A stretch of 64,000 nt of DNA from Tritrichomonas musculus (Eukaryota; Parabasalia; Tritrichomonadida; Tritrichomonadidae), in the NCBI GenBank assembly GCA_039105265.1, contig JAPFFF010000019.1, positions 496,001-560,000 of the forward strand. Reading direction: 5' to 3'. Below are positions 1 through 9,943 of the stretch, piece by piece. Each line of letters opens with the position of its first letter. Position 1 is the first letter of the stretch. The notes under the pieces were generated by a model. The model worked only from the letters and a program-made list of their open reading frames with translations, did no database searches and was not told the DNA's origin. Both the position numbers and the translations under genes were made by a program.

Positions 1-1184
1 TGAAGTTTTCAAATCAAAGGTCAAAGATTTACGAATAATGATGAATAATGAAAAAGGTGATAAAAATAGTAATTATTATTATAAAAATTGGGCTCTATGG
101 GTTAGACGTGACGATCATGTTTGCAAATGCTCTAACCACATAGAGTCTATGCATAGAGTAATAAATAGCTCTTTAGGAAACTGTCATAGCATGAAAAAGA
201 AAATATCAAATTTGGTTGATTTCGCATTTTGTTCAATTTCCTTCAAGATTTGGGAGTTCAATCAAAAGGAAAATTAAGACAAACATAGATTATATCAGCA
301 AAAAATTACAAAATCCAGGTTTTGATATATTATCATTATGTAATGACACTTGCTTTTGTGAGGAAGATATATATAATTCACTTATATATGGTACTGAAAT
401 ACCGTGCCAACATCAACTTCTTCTACCAGCAAAAGACATTATTTAGACAACTATAAAAAAACTAGAGCAATATAGCATTTCAAATGAAGAAGAAGACATC
501 ATTATAGACGAAAGAAATAATACCGATGATGAAAACAAAGAAGAAAGAAATTTATTATATAATGATGATAGTGATAATAATTCAAATACAAATAAAAATG
601 AAATAACTATAAATTCATTAATCAAAGTAATTATAGATCAAAGAGGATTCTTGAGTCAAGCACAAAATAATTAAATTCCAGATATTCCTTCGTTGTTCTT
701 TTGTTTTAAAAACCAGAACTTTCCTTTTTCAAATGAAGAATTGTTACTTTTAGTTACTTGCATTCAAAATTGCTTTAAATATAAAATTCCAGATATTCCA
801 AAAATTGATCAAAATCTAAAAATACATAAAAAAGAAGAATTTTTTGCAAAAGATTATATTAAAATAGAACGAGTTAGACGAAATACAGCAATAACTCCAA
901 GAGAAGTGTCAAAAGAAGATGAAGAATTTTGGCTTCAAAATTCTGGAACGCCTAACATATATTTATCGAGATTTTTGAATCGGGTCGTTTTTTTTGTGAT
1001 AAAATAATTTTGATAGCGAGATGATAAAACTTTTTGTTTGGAATTTTTTTGCCATGAACTTTTTGAATGGAACAGGCGGTTGGAGCTCTTTGAAGGCTTT
1101 GAAAGGGGGTCCAGGGGTGCGAACCCCTGGAGTAGTGGTAGGCTGAGGGGCCTTTTTTAGCCTCGGAGCCTACCGTATACTACT
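1..1184 (+). mobile_element. Degenerate transposable-element fragment running in from the left edge
   Basis: Broken coding sequence runs from the window edge to about 1,007 with about three interruptions. An early stretch reads CxC then SNHIESMHRVIN, which resembles the 'SNNxxESxN' box near the C-terminus of MULE-type DDE transposases. Later parts are acidic and Asn-rich and not recognisable. After the coding remnant come a strong GC-rich hairpin (1111-1130) and the terminus-like sequence GCCTACCGTATACTACT (1168-1184). That terminus recurs with one change at 3794-3810, so this may instead be the right end of the same kind of element as the Polinton-like remnant to its right. The family is uncertain; that it is decayed mobile DNA is more secure. 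Confidence 0.4.
1111..1130. repeat. GC-rich perfect hairpin
   Basis: CCAGGGG-TGCGAA-CCCCTGG forms a 7-bp GC-rich stem with a 6-nt loop in otherwise AT-rich DNA. A diverged relative (CAGGGGCGAGAGCCCTTG) lies near 3,731-3,748, again followed by GAGTAGT. The pair marks shared end structures of the mobile DNA here. It resembles a tRNA T-arm only superficially. Confidence 0.6.
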
Positions 1185-1211
1185 AGAACAAATGATTTCC
1201 GAGGCTATACT

Positions 1212-1769
1212 ATGAATGACAATGTATTTATCATATCAAATCCAAATAAGCATAGGGTTGGTGGAATACAGATTAAAGAAAATACAGCTAAAAGAAAAAT
1301 GAAATTTACAACAAATGATTTAGCATATACTTGTGATATAGATGCATTACATAAAAAGATAGATGGAATGCGTGAACAGATAGAAAAGAATGATACAATA
1401 AATGAATTTCCAACTGTTGATGAAGCAAATGAAGCAAATGAAGCATTAGAGAAAGTAAAGAGTGATATCCCTACAGTTACCAACGAAGATGTTTTTCGTA
1501 TAGATTTCATTAATATTGAAGATTCAGACAACATACAAACATCAAAACAAAATTTTGCACTTTTATTGTTAAAAGGATTTTCATTAAAAGGAACCCAAGT
1601 ACCAGACAATACATCAATTGAAGGCAAACATGTTCCTGAAAGGGATTATGAGGAAGAAGTATATTATACACCGAATTTTATAAATGGATGTTATTCATAT
1701 TATTTTAAATTTTCTGATAACTCAGAAATGAAAATAAAAACATCACAAGCAGCTCAATTACTGAATTAA
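1212..1769 (+). CDS. Hypothetical protein between element termini
   Basis: An uninterrupted 185-residue reading frame starts at an ATG. The protein is hydrophilic, with a predicted helical segment around residues 45-85 (DALHKKIDGMREQIEKN onward) and a C-terminal part rich in aromatic residues (YYTPNFINGCYSYYFKF). I recognise no family. It lies between two inverted 11-base sequences, CGTATACTACT (1174-1184) and AGTAGTATACG (1776-1786), which look like the ends of neighbouring mobile elements. It may therefore be an accessory gene of such an element rather than a cellular gene. Whether it is expressed cannot be judged from sequence. Confidence 0.4.
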   Translation: MNDNVFIISNPNKHRVGGIQIKENTAKRKMKFTTNDLAYTCDIDALHKKIDGMREQIEKNDTINEFPTVDEANEANEALEKVKSDIPTVTNEDVFRIDFINIEDSDNIQTSKQNFALLLLKGFSLKGTQVPDNTSIEGKHVPERDYEEEVYYTPNFINGCYSYYFKFSDNSEMKIKTSQAAQLLN

Positions 1770-1775
1770 ATAATA

Positions 1776-3810
1776 AGTAGTATACGTCAGGCTGTGGTCG
1801 CTTCTCTCCCCCAGCCTAACCTGCTCGCCACCAAGCTCAAGCCCGCCGTCGCTTGGAGCTCCGCTTACGGCTGCTGTCGCTATGTTCCCACAGACATAAC
1901 GCCCTATGTATTTGTGTCACGCTATGCCACAAAATACACAGGCTTCTATAATAGGTGCCAGATTTTGTTCCAGCAACGTGACCAAGTATTTACCTTCATA
2001 AGAATAATACAAATACCCTTCCAATTAAATACACATCATTTGTTTTCTTTTTTGTTTTTATTCTTGTTCAAATGACAACCAAACAATATGTTGACTGGAA
2101 TATATTCGAAGACCTCCCCGTTAAGTCATATGAGATAACTTATACTAAAGGTGATGAAGAGATAACCATAGAGAAGGCTATAAAGAAGTTCATCTGCCAT
2201 GCGCCTATTGGTTCAGGCAAATCTACAGCAATAAGGAAATTGATCTATAACACAGTACCTGATAACAAGTTTATACTTATCGTACCTACCATCAACATCG
2301 CTGCGGAGTTCTACTCTAAGTTGTATGTAGCATTAAACAACAATCACCCCGAGAACATAGATGAAATGATAAAGTTATGCGTCAAGGAAGAGGCATTTAA
2401 AGAGTTTAAGGAATCCATCAAACACTTTATACCTGTTGTCATAACTACATTCTCTACCGCATCTAAGTGTATTGGAGGAATCATAGAGCATTTATATCAC
2501 CACCAAATAGATTTCAACAGTGAATACACACTCCTTATTGATGAAGCACACCTATTACTAGAGCAAATATCGTTAATAGAGATATGCAGAGAATTCAATA
2601 AAGTAGGCTTGATTACTGCTACATCATCTGACATTTCTTGCTTATCAGTCTTTGAAGAATACGAAAAGATAAACCCTTTAGCCGACATCAAATACCACAG
2701 AACGATATATTTATTAAAGCTGAAGAGTAAAATGGAAGAGCAAAGAGAGACTATAGCTAAACAAATATTAGAAGAGATAAAGAGGTATGATAAGGTATTA
2801 ATTAAGATAGAAGACAAGAATGAATGTGAACGATTAAAGGAGTGTATCGACAATGAACTTAATAAAGCATTGTACAACTCTGATAAGAAGGAAGTAGAGA
2901 TTAGTGATGAAGGCAAGTTTGTTAGCACGGAGGACGTTGATATAGTTATTGCTACATCATGTATCCAATCAGGTCAGTCACTGAAGGAGAGTCTATTGTC
3001 TATATTCATTCAGACTTAAATTAGATACCATATCATCAGTTGAACAGTTTGTAGGAAGAAACAGAAACGAGGATTCAACAGCTTATCTATACATGAGACA
3101 AGTAAAGGTACCAGAAGAGAAGTTTACATACAAGGTAGCCAAGAACAGATATAAGACAAGACTAAATCAATTGAGAGCTAATGCATGGTTGTCAATGGAC
3201 AAAGATTGGAGAAGTTATTGTTGAAGAGACAATTAAATTTAAACTTAGGCGGACTAAGTATCTGAAACATTAATAATAGTCATGATTTTTTATATACTTA
3301 TCAAACAGAATTTAGTTTTAATGCTAATCCTCAATTTCGCGGTAATTTTTTAGTTGAAAATGTTAAAGGAAATCTGTTAACATCATTAGGTACAAGAGAT
3401 GGCGAAACTCAATACAATATAAAGTTTGGTTTAAATGATATATCAAGAAATGCTGAATTTGATTATGTTGGACAATCAAATGGTTCTATGATTAGAATAT
3501 TCACTGATGGTGTTTGTTCCATCCTTCAAGAACGAATGACTGCTGGAAATACACCATCTATAAATAGCAATCTTATAGTAAACGGCAAGATCACACAAAA
3601 CGGTTCAAATGCGCAAAAACTTTTTTTTATAGTCATTAATGAACAACTTTTTGTGATGAGAACTTTTTGAACACACGAACGATACAGCCTTTTGAATACA
3701 TGAACAATAGAACTTTTTGAATGAAGTTCAGGGGCGAGAGCCCTTGGAGTAGTCTCCAGCGCAGCTAAGAGGGTAAGCTGTGTAATAGACATGGCCTACC
3801 GCATACTACT
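1776..3810 (+). mobile_element. Polinton/Maverick-like remnant (broken)
   Basis: The segment begins AGTAGTATACG and ends GCATACTACT, giving imperfect inverted termini that start with AG and end with CT, as Polintons do. Parts seen are an SF2 helicase-like gene remnant (about 2,072-3,225) and, further right (about 3,260-3,620), a repetitive, Asn/Gly-rich stretch reminiscent of fibre or tail-like proteins. The element is far shorter than a full Polinton, and no polymerase B, integrase, protease or capsid gene is visible. It is broken, with at least two interruptions, and no convincing target duplication flanks it. Calling it Polinton rests on the ends plus the helicase; another trichomonad virus-like family is possible. 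It looks old to moderately old. Confidence 0.4.
2072..3225 (+). pseudogene. SF2 helicase-like gene remnant within the Polinton-like element
   Basis: Near the N-terminus is a Walker A loop (APIGSGKST) after a short leader. About 110 residues on comes a Walker B/DEAH box (LLIDEAHLLL), followed by TATSS, a motif III-like sequence. This is the helicase core of superfamily 2, close in style to the origin-binding or DEAH-type helicases of large DNA viruses and Mavericks. The gene is part of a broken element and is treated as a fossil. Confidence 0.6.
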
Positions 3811-4341
3811 GTTATCTGTTGTCGAAAAAATTGGTTTACAATTATTCTAAAATTATAACCTCTCTTTTGCAAATATAAATTATTGATTTCAATGGTTCTG
3901 TAATTAGTTCATTTTGTAAAAAGTAGGGATTTTTATTATTCACTTTTTCCCCAGAAAAATTCGAACTTTTCCAAGGGAAAAGTGAATTTTGAACATCCCT
4001 AGTAAAAAGTTTATTAAAAAACTCCTGCCAACTTTTCATTCAAATTTATTGTGCATTCAATTAATTTTTGAATTGTTTATTTTTTTATAAAAATAAATAA
4101 ATAAAAATTTTTTTTAATTAAAAATCACAATCTCAAGATACGCACAATTATCAAAACAGAAAACATTTTTATTATATTAAAAAAATATAAAAAATTCAAA
4201 AAATAAAAAAAAAATTATTTTTTTGATTTGAAAAATTCAATAAAATTATTTTATTTGTAAATAAAAGTTTTAAAAATTCTATGATTTATTTTATTTTCTA
4301 TAGAAAATTGATTGAATAGAAAAAAATTATTTCAAAGATCA
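3811..4341. other. AT-rich intergenic region upstream of the phosphatase gene
   Basis: Nothing coding is seen. The last 250 bases are nearly pure A/T with short A and T runs, as upstream of most genes in this window. Confidence 0.6.
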
Positions 4342-5742
4342 ATGGGGAAATCCGCTGAGTATATTTTATCCGCTTATTCGTTAATATTTACTTATCCACT
4401 AGACAAACTTCTTGAAGTTGGCTATCTTTCAAAAGATGGAAACCCTATTCCCTCTTTTGATGAAAACCTTTTGATTGATTTATGCTCTGAAGCCCAAGAA
4501 ATATTTGAAAAAGAAAATAATACTGTAGAAATTGAAGGGGACACCATCATAGTTGGGGATATTCATGGAAGTTTACATGACTTATTACGTATTTTGAAAT
4601 ATATCCAAGAAAACGAGTCAAAGGTTTTATTTCTTGGCGATTATGTTGATCGTGGTAATTTTTCATTGGAATGCATAACAATTTTGTTTGCATTAAAGGT
4701 TATGCAACCGGATTCATTCTTTTTAATCAGAGGAAATCATGAATTTGATACTATATGTAGCCAATATGGTTTTAAAGATGAAATAATTAATTATCACAAT
4801 CCTAAAAAACATCTTGTTACATCAATACAACAACAAATTCAAAAACTTCGGAAAGCACAACCATTAAATGGGCAGCCACCTCCTAATAAAGACAAACAAG
4901 ATAAACAAACTGAAGATAATGACTTTTACTATGATAAGAATTGCTATAAATACTCTGATAATCTCTACCAAGCATTTGTTAAAACATTTTCATATTTGCC
5001 AATTGCTTCCATTATAAATGGTACAACTTTTTGTATACATGGTGGTTTGAGCCCCAAATTGGAACACATAGATAATCTTAATAAAATGATTATACGTCCT
5101 GTCATCAATTTTGAAGACAATTTACTCCTTTCGGACATAGTTTGGAGTGATCCTTCCGGAATTTTGATGTATCCATTTGACGAGAATCCTCGAGGACGAG
5201 GCTATTTATTCAATCGAGAATCTGTCACATACTTTTTGAAGAATTGTTCTCTCACGCGAATGGTTCGTGCTCATCAGTGCGTTCAAGATGGGTCTCAGAA
5301 AAATTTTGGTGATAAATGCATAACTGTTTTTTCTGCATCTTCATATGATAGTTACTTGGGCAATTCATCAGCAATATTACACCTTTCTCAAAGAAAAGAT
5401 ACATTAAATACAATTACTTTTCAACCAATTGAACGTCTCGAAAAAACTGAGGCAGCATATTATAAAGTACAATCATATAATACATCAAACGATAAGATTC
5501 TTTTCTGCTTTTCTTTACTTCATCCAGGCTATGATTCTAGTTTAGTTCCACAAAGAAGAGCTAGAAGCAAAGGAAAAAAGAGAATTACTACTCAAAAATC
5601 AGTGGTTTACTCTGGCTCTCCAATTGGTAACAGATCCTTGATGAAAACAAAATTCATTACTAATCCAAGGAGATCATACCAATTTGGATCGCATAAACCT
5701 CGAACGGATGTTTTAAATGAAGAGAAAAATGAAAATTCTTAG
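4342..5742 (+). CDS. PPP-family serine/threonine protein phosphatase (PP1/PP2A-like)
   Basis: A 466-residue protein phosphatase that removes phosphate from Ser/Thr using a two-metal centre. All signature motifs are present: GDIHG (residues 72-76), GDYVDRG (99-105), RGNHE (130-134), the later HGGLSP and MVRAH, supplying the metal-binding Asp, Asn and His residues. Between GNHE and HGG there is a charged, Gln/Lys-rich insertion at about residues 160-210, not normal for PP1 or PP2A, where the core is compact. After the catalytic domain a basic tail (RRARSKGKKRITTQ) follows to the C-terminus. The start is the ATG at 4342; an in-frame upstream TTG is not credible. Trichomonads carry large expanded PPP families, so assignment to PP1 versus PP2A is open. 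Confidence 0.9.
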   Translation: MGKSAEYILSAYSLIFTYPLDKLLEVGYLSKDGNPIPSFDENLLIDLCSEAQEIFEKENNTVEIEGDTIIVGDIHGSLHDLLRILKYIQENESKVLFLGDYVDRGNFSLECITILFALKVMQPDSFFLIRGNHEFDTICSQYGFKDEIINYHNPKKHLVTSIQQQIQKLRKAQPLNGQPPPNKDKQDKQTEDNDFYYDKNCYKYSDNLYQAFVKTFSYLPIASIINGTTFCIHGGLSPKLEHIDNLNKMIIRPVINFEDNLLLSDIVWSDPSGILMYPFDENPRGRGYLFNRESVTYFLKNCSLTRMVRAHQCVQDGSQKNFGDKCITVFSASSYDSYLGNSSAILHLSQRKDTLNTITFQPIERLEKTEAAYYKVQSYNTSNDKILFCFSLLHPGYDSSLVPQRRARSKGKKRITTQKSVVYSGSPIGNRSLMKTKFITNPRRSYQFGSHKPRTDVLNEEKNENS

Positions 5743-6546
5743 CAAAGGAAAATAATGTTGAATAAATATTAATCGATTTTAATTTTTATTTATTTTATGC
5801 GAATTGATCAATTAATTCTTTAATTAAAGAATTATTTATTTCCTTATCTAATTTAGAAAACAATAATTTCATTGGTCTGATTTGGATATAATAAAATATT
5901 GTTGAACTCTTTTTTTTCGTAAAGATTCTTTTACCATGATTTAGGTGTTTATTACTCATAGTGATGGCCATTAATACCCCTCGATTTTCATTTACATAAT
6001 TGCGATTTTATGGTATCATAAAATAAATCAAACAATATTAGTTATCGAAAAAAATTATTTTAGAGATAATAAGAAACAATATTACTTTACTTTTATTTCA
6101 GATGATTTGATGAAGAGTATCAAGAAAAAGTGGACATCGTCAAGATAAAGTGGCAATCACTTAACTTTTTTATCTCAATATTTTGATAAGGAATTCAAAA
6201 TTAAAATAAAATTCTCAGAAAAAAAAAAGAAGTGGCAATCACTTAACTTTTTTTATCTCAATATTTTGATAAGGAATTCAAAATTAAAATAAAATTCTCC
6301 AAAATAAATTGATAGAGATTATTCAAATATTTTCTAAAGAATTTATTCAAATATAATTATATTTAATGACCAAAATAAGCATATTTATCTTATTTAATTT
6401 TGAAAAACGTAATGAAATTTATATAATATATAGCAATTAATATAAAATGTTATATTATAATAAAGATATATATTGAAATAAGTAAAATTTGAGCATATAT
6501 TGCTATTTTAAAAATTTGAAATATCTGAAAGTAATTCAATTAATTG
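5743..6546. other. Intergenic AT-rich stretch with a local duplication
   Basis: No gene is seen. The only structure is a roughly 68-base direct repeat (listed separately). Confidence 0.5.
6149..6299. repeat. Tandem duplication of about 68 bp
   Basis: AGTGGCAATCACTTAAC... at 6149-6216 is repeated at 6231-6299, almost identical except for one extra T. The copies are separated by an A-rich spacer, giving a period of 82. The near identity suggests a recent duplication. Confidence 0.9.
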
Positions 6547-6844
6547 AATAAAATTTCGCACGAAAACTGCCTCCACAGTTTAGATCCTGAATCTCAAAAT
6601 CTAACTATACAGATTTTAGAACTTTGTAGTTCTGAACAGACCCAAATTTTAGTTATCTCTATTTTCCGTTCCATGATAAGGTACAACTATAAGATGAAAA
6701 GTGACCAATGGAATAACACCAGTAAGATATGCTGCAAGTCCACACGTCGAAGTTGCTGGTTTTAATGTTCGTTTCTGTTCAAAAGTCCGAGGATATCAAA
6801 TTCAGAATAATATCTATGACCAGCATAAGAAAAAACAAAGATAA
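6547..6844 (+). pseudogene. Short decayed gene fragment, unrecognised
   Basis: One frame reads about 70 residues (ISHENCLHSLDPESQNL onward) with no ATG at its head. From about 6,709 a different frame continues with a clean, protein-like stretch (VTNGITPVRYAASPHVEV) to a stop at 6844. The two stretches overlap and look like one gene broken by a frameshift. I do not recognise the family. It could be the tail of a repeated trichomonad gene family or a transposon gene. Confidence 0.35.
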
Positions 6845-6892
6845 AAATCAAAAAAATAGCTTTAGAATCGAAATACCTTCATTTGAAACTCT

Positions 6893-7140
6893 TTAAGGTA
6901 CAAATCCAGTACGTTATTTTTTGAATAGGAGAACGTTTATTATTTGAATAGTTGCATGTCTCTGAAAAAGTTTAAATTGACTAGGTTTGTTTTTGACACT
7001 TATTTTACAATTTAAATAAACATTATGACATGTTATATGAAATGAATGAAAATAATCGTTTTTTATTTAACATGTCATCTTATTCTTTGAGAATGTCAAA
7101 AAAAATTGCGGTTTCTAAACGTACTAGATTTGTACCTTAA
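6893..7140. mobile_element. Short TTAA-flanked MITE
   Basis: TTAAGGTACAAATCCAGT (6893-6910) faces its inverted copy ending GATTTGTACCTTAA (7127-7140). The inverted repeats are 22 bp with one mismatch (6894-6915 and 7118-7139). TTAA at both edges fits a piggyBac-like target duplication, although a TA duplication (Tc1/mariner) cannot be excluded. The 248-bp body is non-coding and holds internal inverted copies of GACATGTTA. No transposase is inside. Confidence 0.7.
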
Positions 7141-7870
7141 TAAAATTTTCTTTTCAATACTTTATATTTATTTATCATAGTAAAGCATGTTGGAAATCTC
7201 TTTAGATATTTTTTTTTTTGAGAAGAAAAATTTGATAAAACTCATAGAAACGTCCAGCCTAGTTGGTGGACTGCTCTTTCAAATTTTGAGTATTTCCCGA
7301 CCAAATATAGACGTAAATAACGATTTTCTGTCCAAAAAAGTGACAAAATAACGTATTTTTTAGAAAAAGTGAAGGTAGGGACAGTCATTTCACTGGACAG
7401 TCAACCCTAGCTCTAAAATAATATTAATTTATTAAAATGCTTTTATGTACTCTGTAAATGACATATAAAACGATGAAATAATAATGCTATATCATATATA
7501 TAAATGACGAAAACGATGAAAAAACGTTTTGAAAATTTATCTGAAAATTCTATTTAAAACGATCAAAATAAGTTCAATTTAAATTTAACTCATTTGTATC
7601 ATTTCCAAAAAAATACATTATTTATATCAATAATAATTAAATACAATCTATGAAACTCAGGAAGTTTTGAAACCTTTTCAAAAAAACAAAACGATGATGT
7701 AGGTTAACTCAAAGGTATTCAAAGAATAAACTTCATATCATTAATGATGAAATATATAAATAGCATTAATAATGCATCTAAATATTAATATAAATGGATT
7801 TTTTTTTTAAATTAAAAATTGAATTAAGCAATTTCATTCAAATAATTGAATAAATAAATTCATTCAAACA
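7141..7870. other. AT-rich region upstream of the protease gene
   Basis: No gene is seen. Several AACGT/AACGAT words occur (around 7,318-7,356), possible Myb-type sites. A weak, imperfect inverted similarity (around 7,255-7,410) was not strong enough to call an element. Confidence 0.4.
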
Positions 7871-9604
7871 ATGAGCAAATCTAATCTTGACTCTCTTAAC
7901 CAACCATTCTTTAATCATGATGACAACCAACAATCAAGCTCTTTAAATCCAAAGTGCTGGCTCATAACCATTTTTATCACATCAGTTTGCTGTCTTATTG
8001 TCTCAGCTTTAGCCATGGTATTCGCCCTTCAGGCAAAATCTAATAAGTTTGATGCAAGCACCCTTCCGGCTGATTTGCCCTTGCCACGCCGTTATTCTGT
8101 TGACCATAATTATATTTTACCTCCAACCAATCAAATGAATATTGGCTCATGCTGGTGTTTTGCTACAATTTATTTACTTGAAAGCCAATACCATTACCAA
8201 GGTGTTGAAGAAGGATATTTAGATGAAAACGAATACGTTCAGTTTTCTAAACAATCATTTTTCACTTGGTTAGGCGATCAATGCCATCTTCATCCAGAAG
8301 TAAAGGCTTGCCACTATGGCGGTCTTATGTCAAACTCATCAGAAGACCAACAAATTGAAAGCGTATATTATTTTGCAAAAGCATGGAAAGACATATACAA
8401 AGCTGTTTTACCAGAATCAGTATGCAATTATACCCAAAAACCAGACGATATGACTAATTGGTCATATATGACATGCCCAGGAATGTATGAAGCAATAGAA
8501 CAAAATCCAATTGAATGGTCATATGAATCAATTGATACAGCATATAATCTTCAAACAGCTAAGGAACTTCTTTTCAAAGCAAAACGCCCTCTTGGTATTG
8601 GCGCTCCTCTTCCTTCAATGAATTATTACATTCCTTGTGAAAATTCACCATTCTCTGATAAAGATCAATGCCAAAACAAGGAATACCCATGCCCACAAAA
8701 TGCTTTCCATGGCCAATATTGCTATAAATTTAATATAGATGGAAGACAACAAGATGGTGTTTTTCTCTCAAACATTGACACCAGGTTTATGTCAGAACTT
8801 GGAGGACATGCAATGAACTTAGTTGGCTATAATGATGATTGGGTTTATCGTAATCGATACCAAGGATTTTCTACAGTTGCTCCATTGAAAGGTGGCTTGA
8901 TTCTTCACAACTCATGGCGTCCAGAAGGTCATTCTGTTGATTATTATATGGGCCGTCAAAGTGAAGAGAACGAAGCTGTTTTATGTCCAAATCATAAAAG
9001 CCCATTCAATTGGATCCCAACAGACCTTAAAAGTGTTCAAGATGCCTTAAACCAAGGAAATGAGGCTTTGCTCAAAATCCCTACCAATATAATCCGAGTT
9101 CGTGGAAATGGAACAACCCAATTTGCAGATCCTCTTAACTGTGTTAATACAGATTACTGCAATAATGAGAGCACTTATTTCCTTCTTAAGAAAAATTCTG
9201 AAGAAATTGATGCTAATGTTACCACCAATTCTGATGGAACAAACGATATCACTTTCATTGAAGCTAAAAAAGATGGATCAACTGATATATTAACAATCCA
9301 AGGCTACCCATTCTGGGCTCTCCACACTCTATTTCGACCTAAGGATGAGATTTTTGTTTCAAACGATCCAAATGGATGCGGATATTGGATGCTTCCATAT
9401 CATACTATTGAAACTATGTCTAGGATTAACTGGGACTTCCTTGATAATTTCCGAGTATTCGATTTCAAAGTTAAATTTGAACCACACTCTTATCTTAAGC
9501 ACAAGGATTCATCGAAATATAACACTACTCTTTTGAAATTATCAACAAAGAGAAAGGATACACAATCGTTCGATGGACCCCTTCCATACGATTACATTTT
9601 CTAA
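7871..9604 (+). CDS. Membrane-anchored papain-like (C1 family) cysteine protease
   Basis: 577 residues starting at ATG 7871. A cytosolic N-terminus of about 30 residues precedes one hydrophobic segment (about residues 30-54), with no cleavable-signal look, so a type II membrane protein is likely. The papain-type active site follows at once: NQMNIGSCWCFA gives oxyanion Gln88 and catalytic Cys94. The His is in LGGHAMNLVGY (His313) and the Asn in ILHNSW (Asn347). Many further Cys suggest a disulphide-bonded lumenal or extracellular domain. The usual long inhibitory propeptide is missing; only about 30 residues separate the membrane segment from the catalytic core. The 230-residue C-terminal extension past the active site is also unusual. 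All catalytic residues are kept, so it is probably active; the substrate is unknown. Confidence 0.85.
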   Translation: MSKSNLDSLNQPFFNHDDNQQSSSLNPKCWLITIFITSVCCLIVSALAMVFALQAKSNKFDASTLPADLPLPRRYSVDHNYILPPTNQMNIGSCWCFATIYLLESQYHYQGVEEGYLDENEYVQFSKQSFFTWLGDQCHLHPEVKACHYGGLMSNSSEDQQIESVYYFAKAWKDIYKAVLPESVCNYTQKPDDMTNWSYMTCPGMYEAIEQNPIEWSYESIDTAYNLQTAKELLFKAKRPLGIGAPLPSMNYYIPCENSPFSDKDQCQNKEYPCPQNAFHGQYCYKFNIDGRQQDGVFLSNIDTRFMSELGGHAMNLVGYNDDWVYRNRYQGFSTVAPLKGGLILHNSWRPEGHSVDYYMGRQSEENEAVLCPNHKSPFNWIPTDLKSVQDALNQGNEALLKIPTNIIRVRGNGTTQFADPLNCVNTDYCNNESTYFLLKKNSEEIDANVTTNSDGTNDITFIEAKKDGSTDILTIQGYPFWALHTLFRPKDEIFVSNDPNGCGYWMLPYHTIETMSRINWDFLDNFRVFDFKVKFEPHSYLKHKDSSKYNTTLLKLSTKRKDTQSFDGPLPYDYIF

Positions 9605-9943
9605 ATTATTCATCAATCGTTTAAATAAATTATTGATCAAAACCGTAATATTTATGAATTTTTAAAAACTATAATACTCTAAGCCTTCATTTCATTGCAT
9701 ATGGATGAAAGATTAATGCTGACTTTTTTTATGAAACACATTTTTTTTTTTTTTTTTTTTGAAAAGGGGGATCCATTTTACGATTTTACTAAAGTGAAAA
9801 CTAAGTAATTTAAGTATAAAAAATGAATTAAATTAATGGAATAATATAAAAGTTAAAGAATATTCAATAAAAATTATAGTAGGGATAAAAAGATAAATGA
9901 TGATTTTTAATTTTTCTGAAAAAGTTTGTATTTTTCTATTAAA

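Noticed and set aside
1111-1130. tRNA T-arm-like hairpin (CCAGGGG TGCGAA CCCCTGG)
   Set aside because: No acceptor, D or anticodon arm can be folded around it, and the loop is six bases without TTC.
7255-7410. Inverted similarity CTAGTTGG...ACTG versus CAGTCAACCCTAG
   Set aside because: Needs gaps and mismatches over a short length; no flanking duplication.
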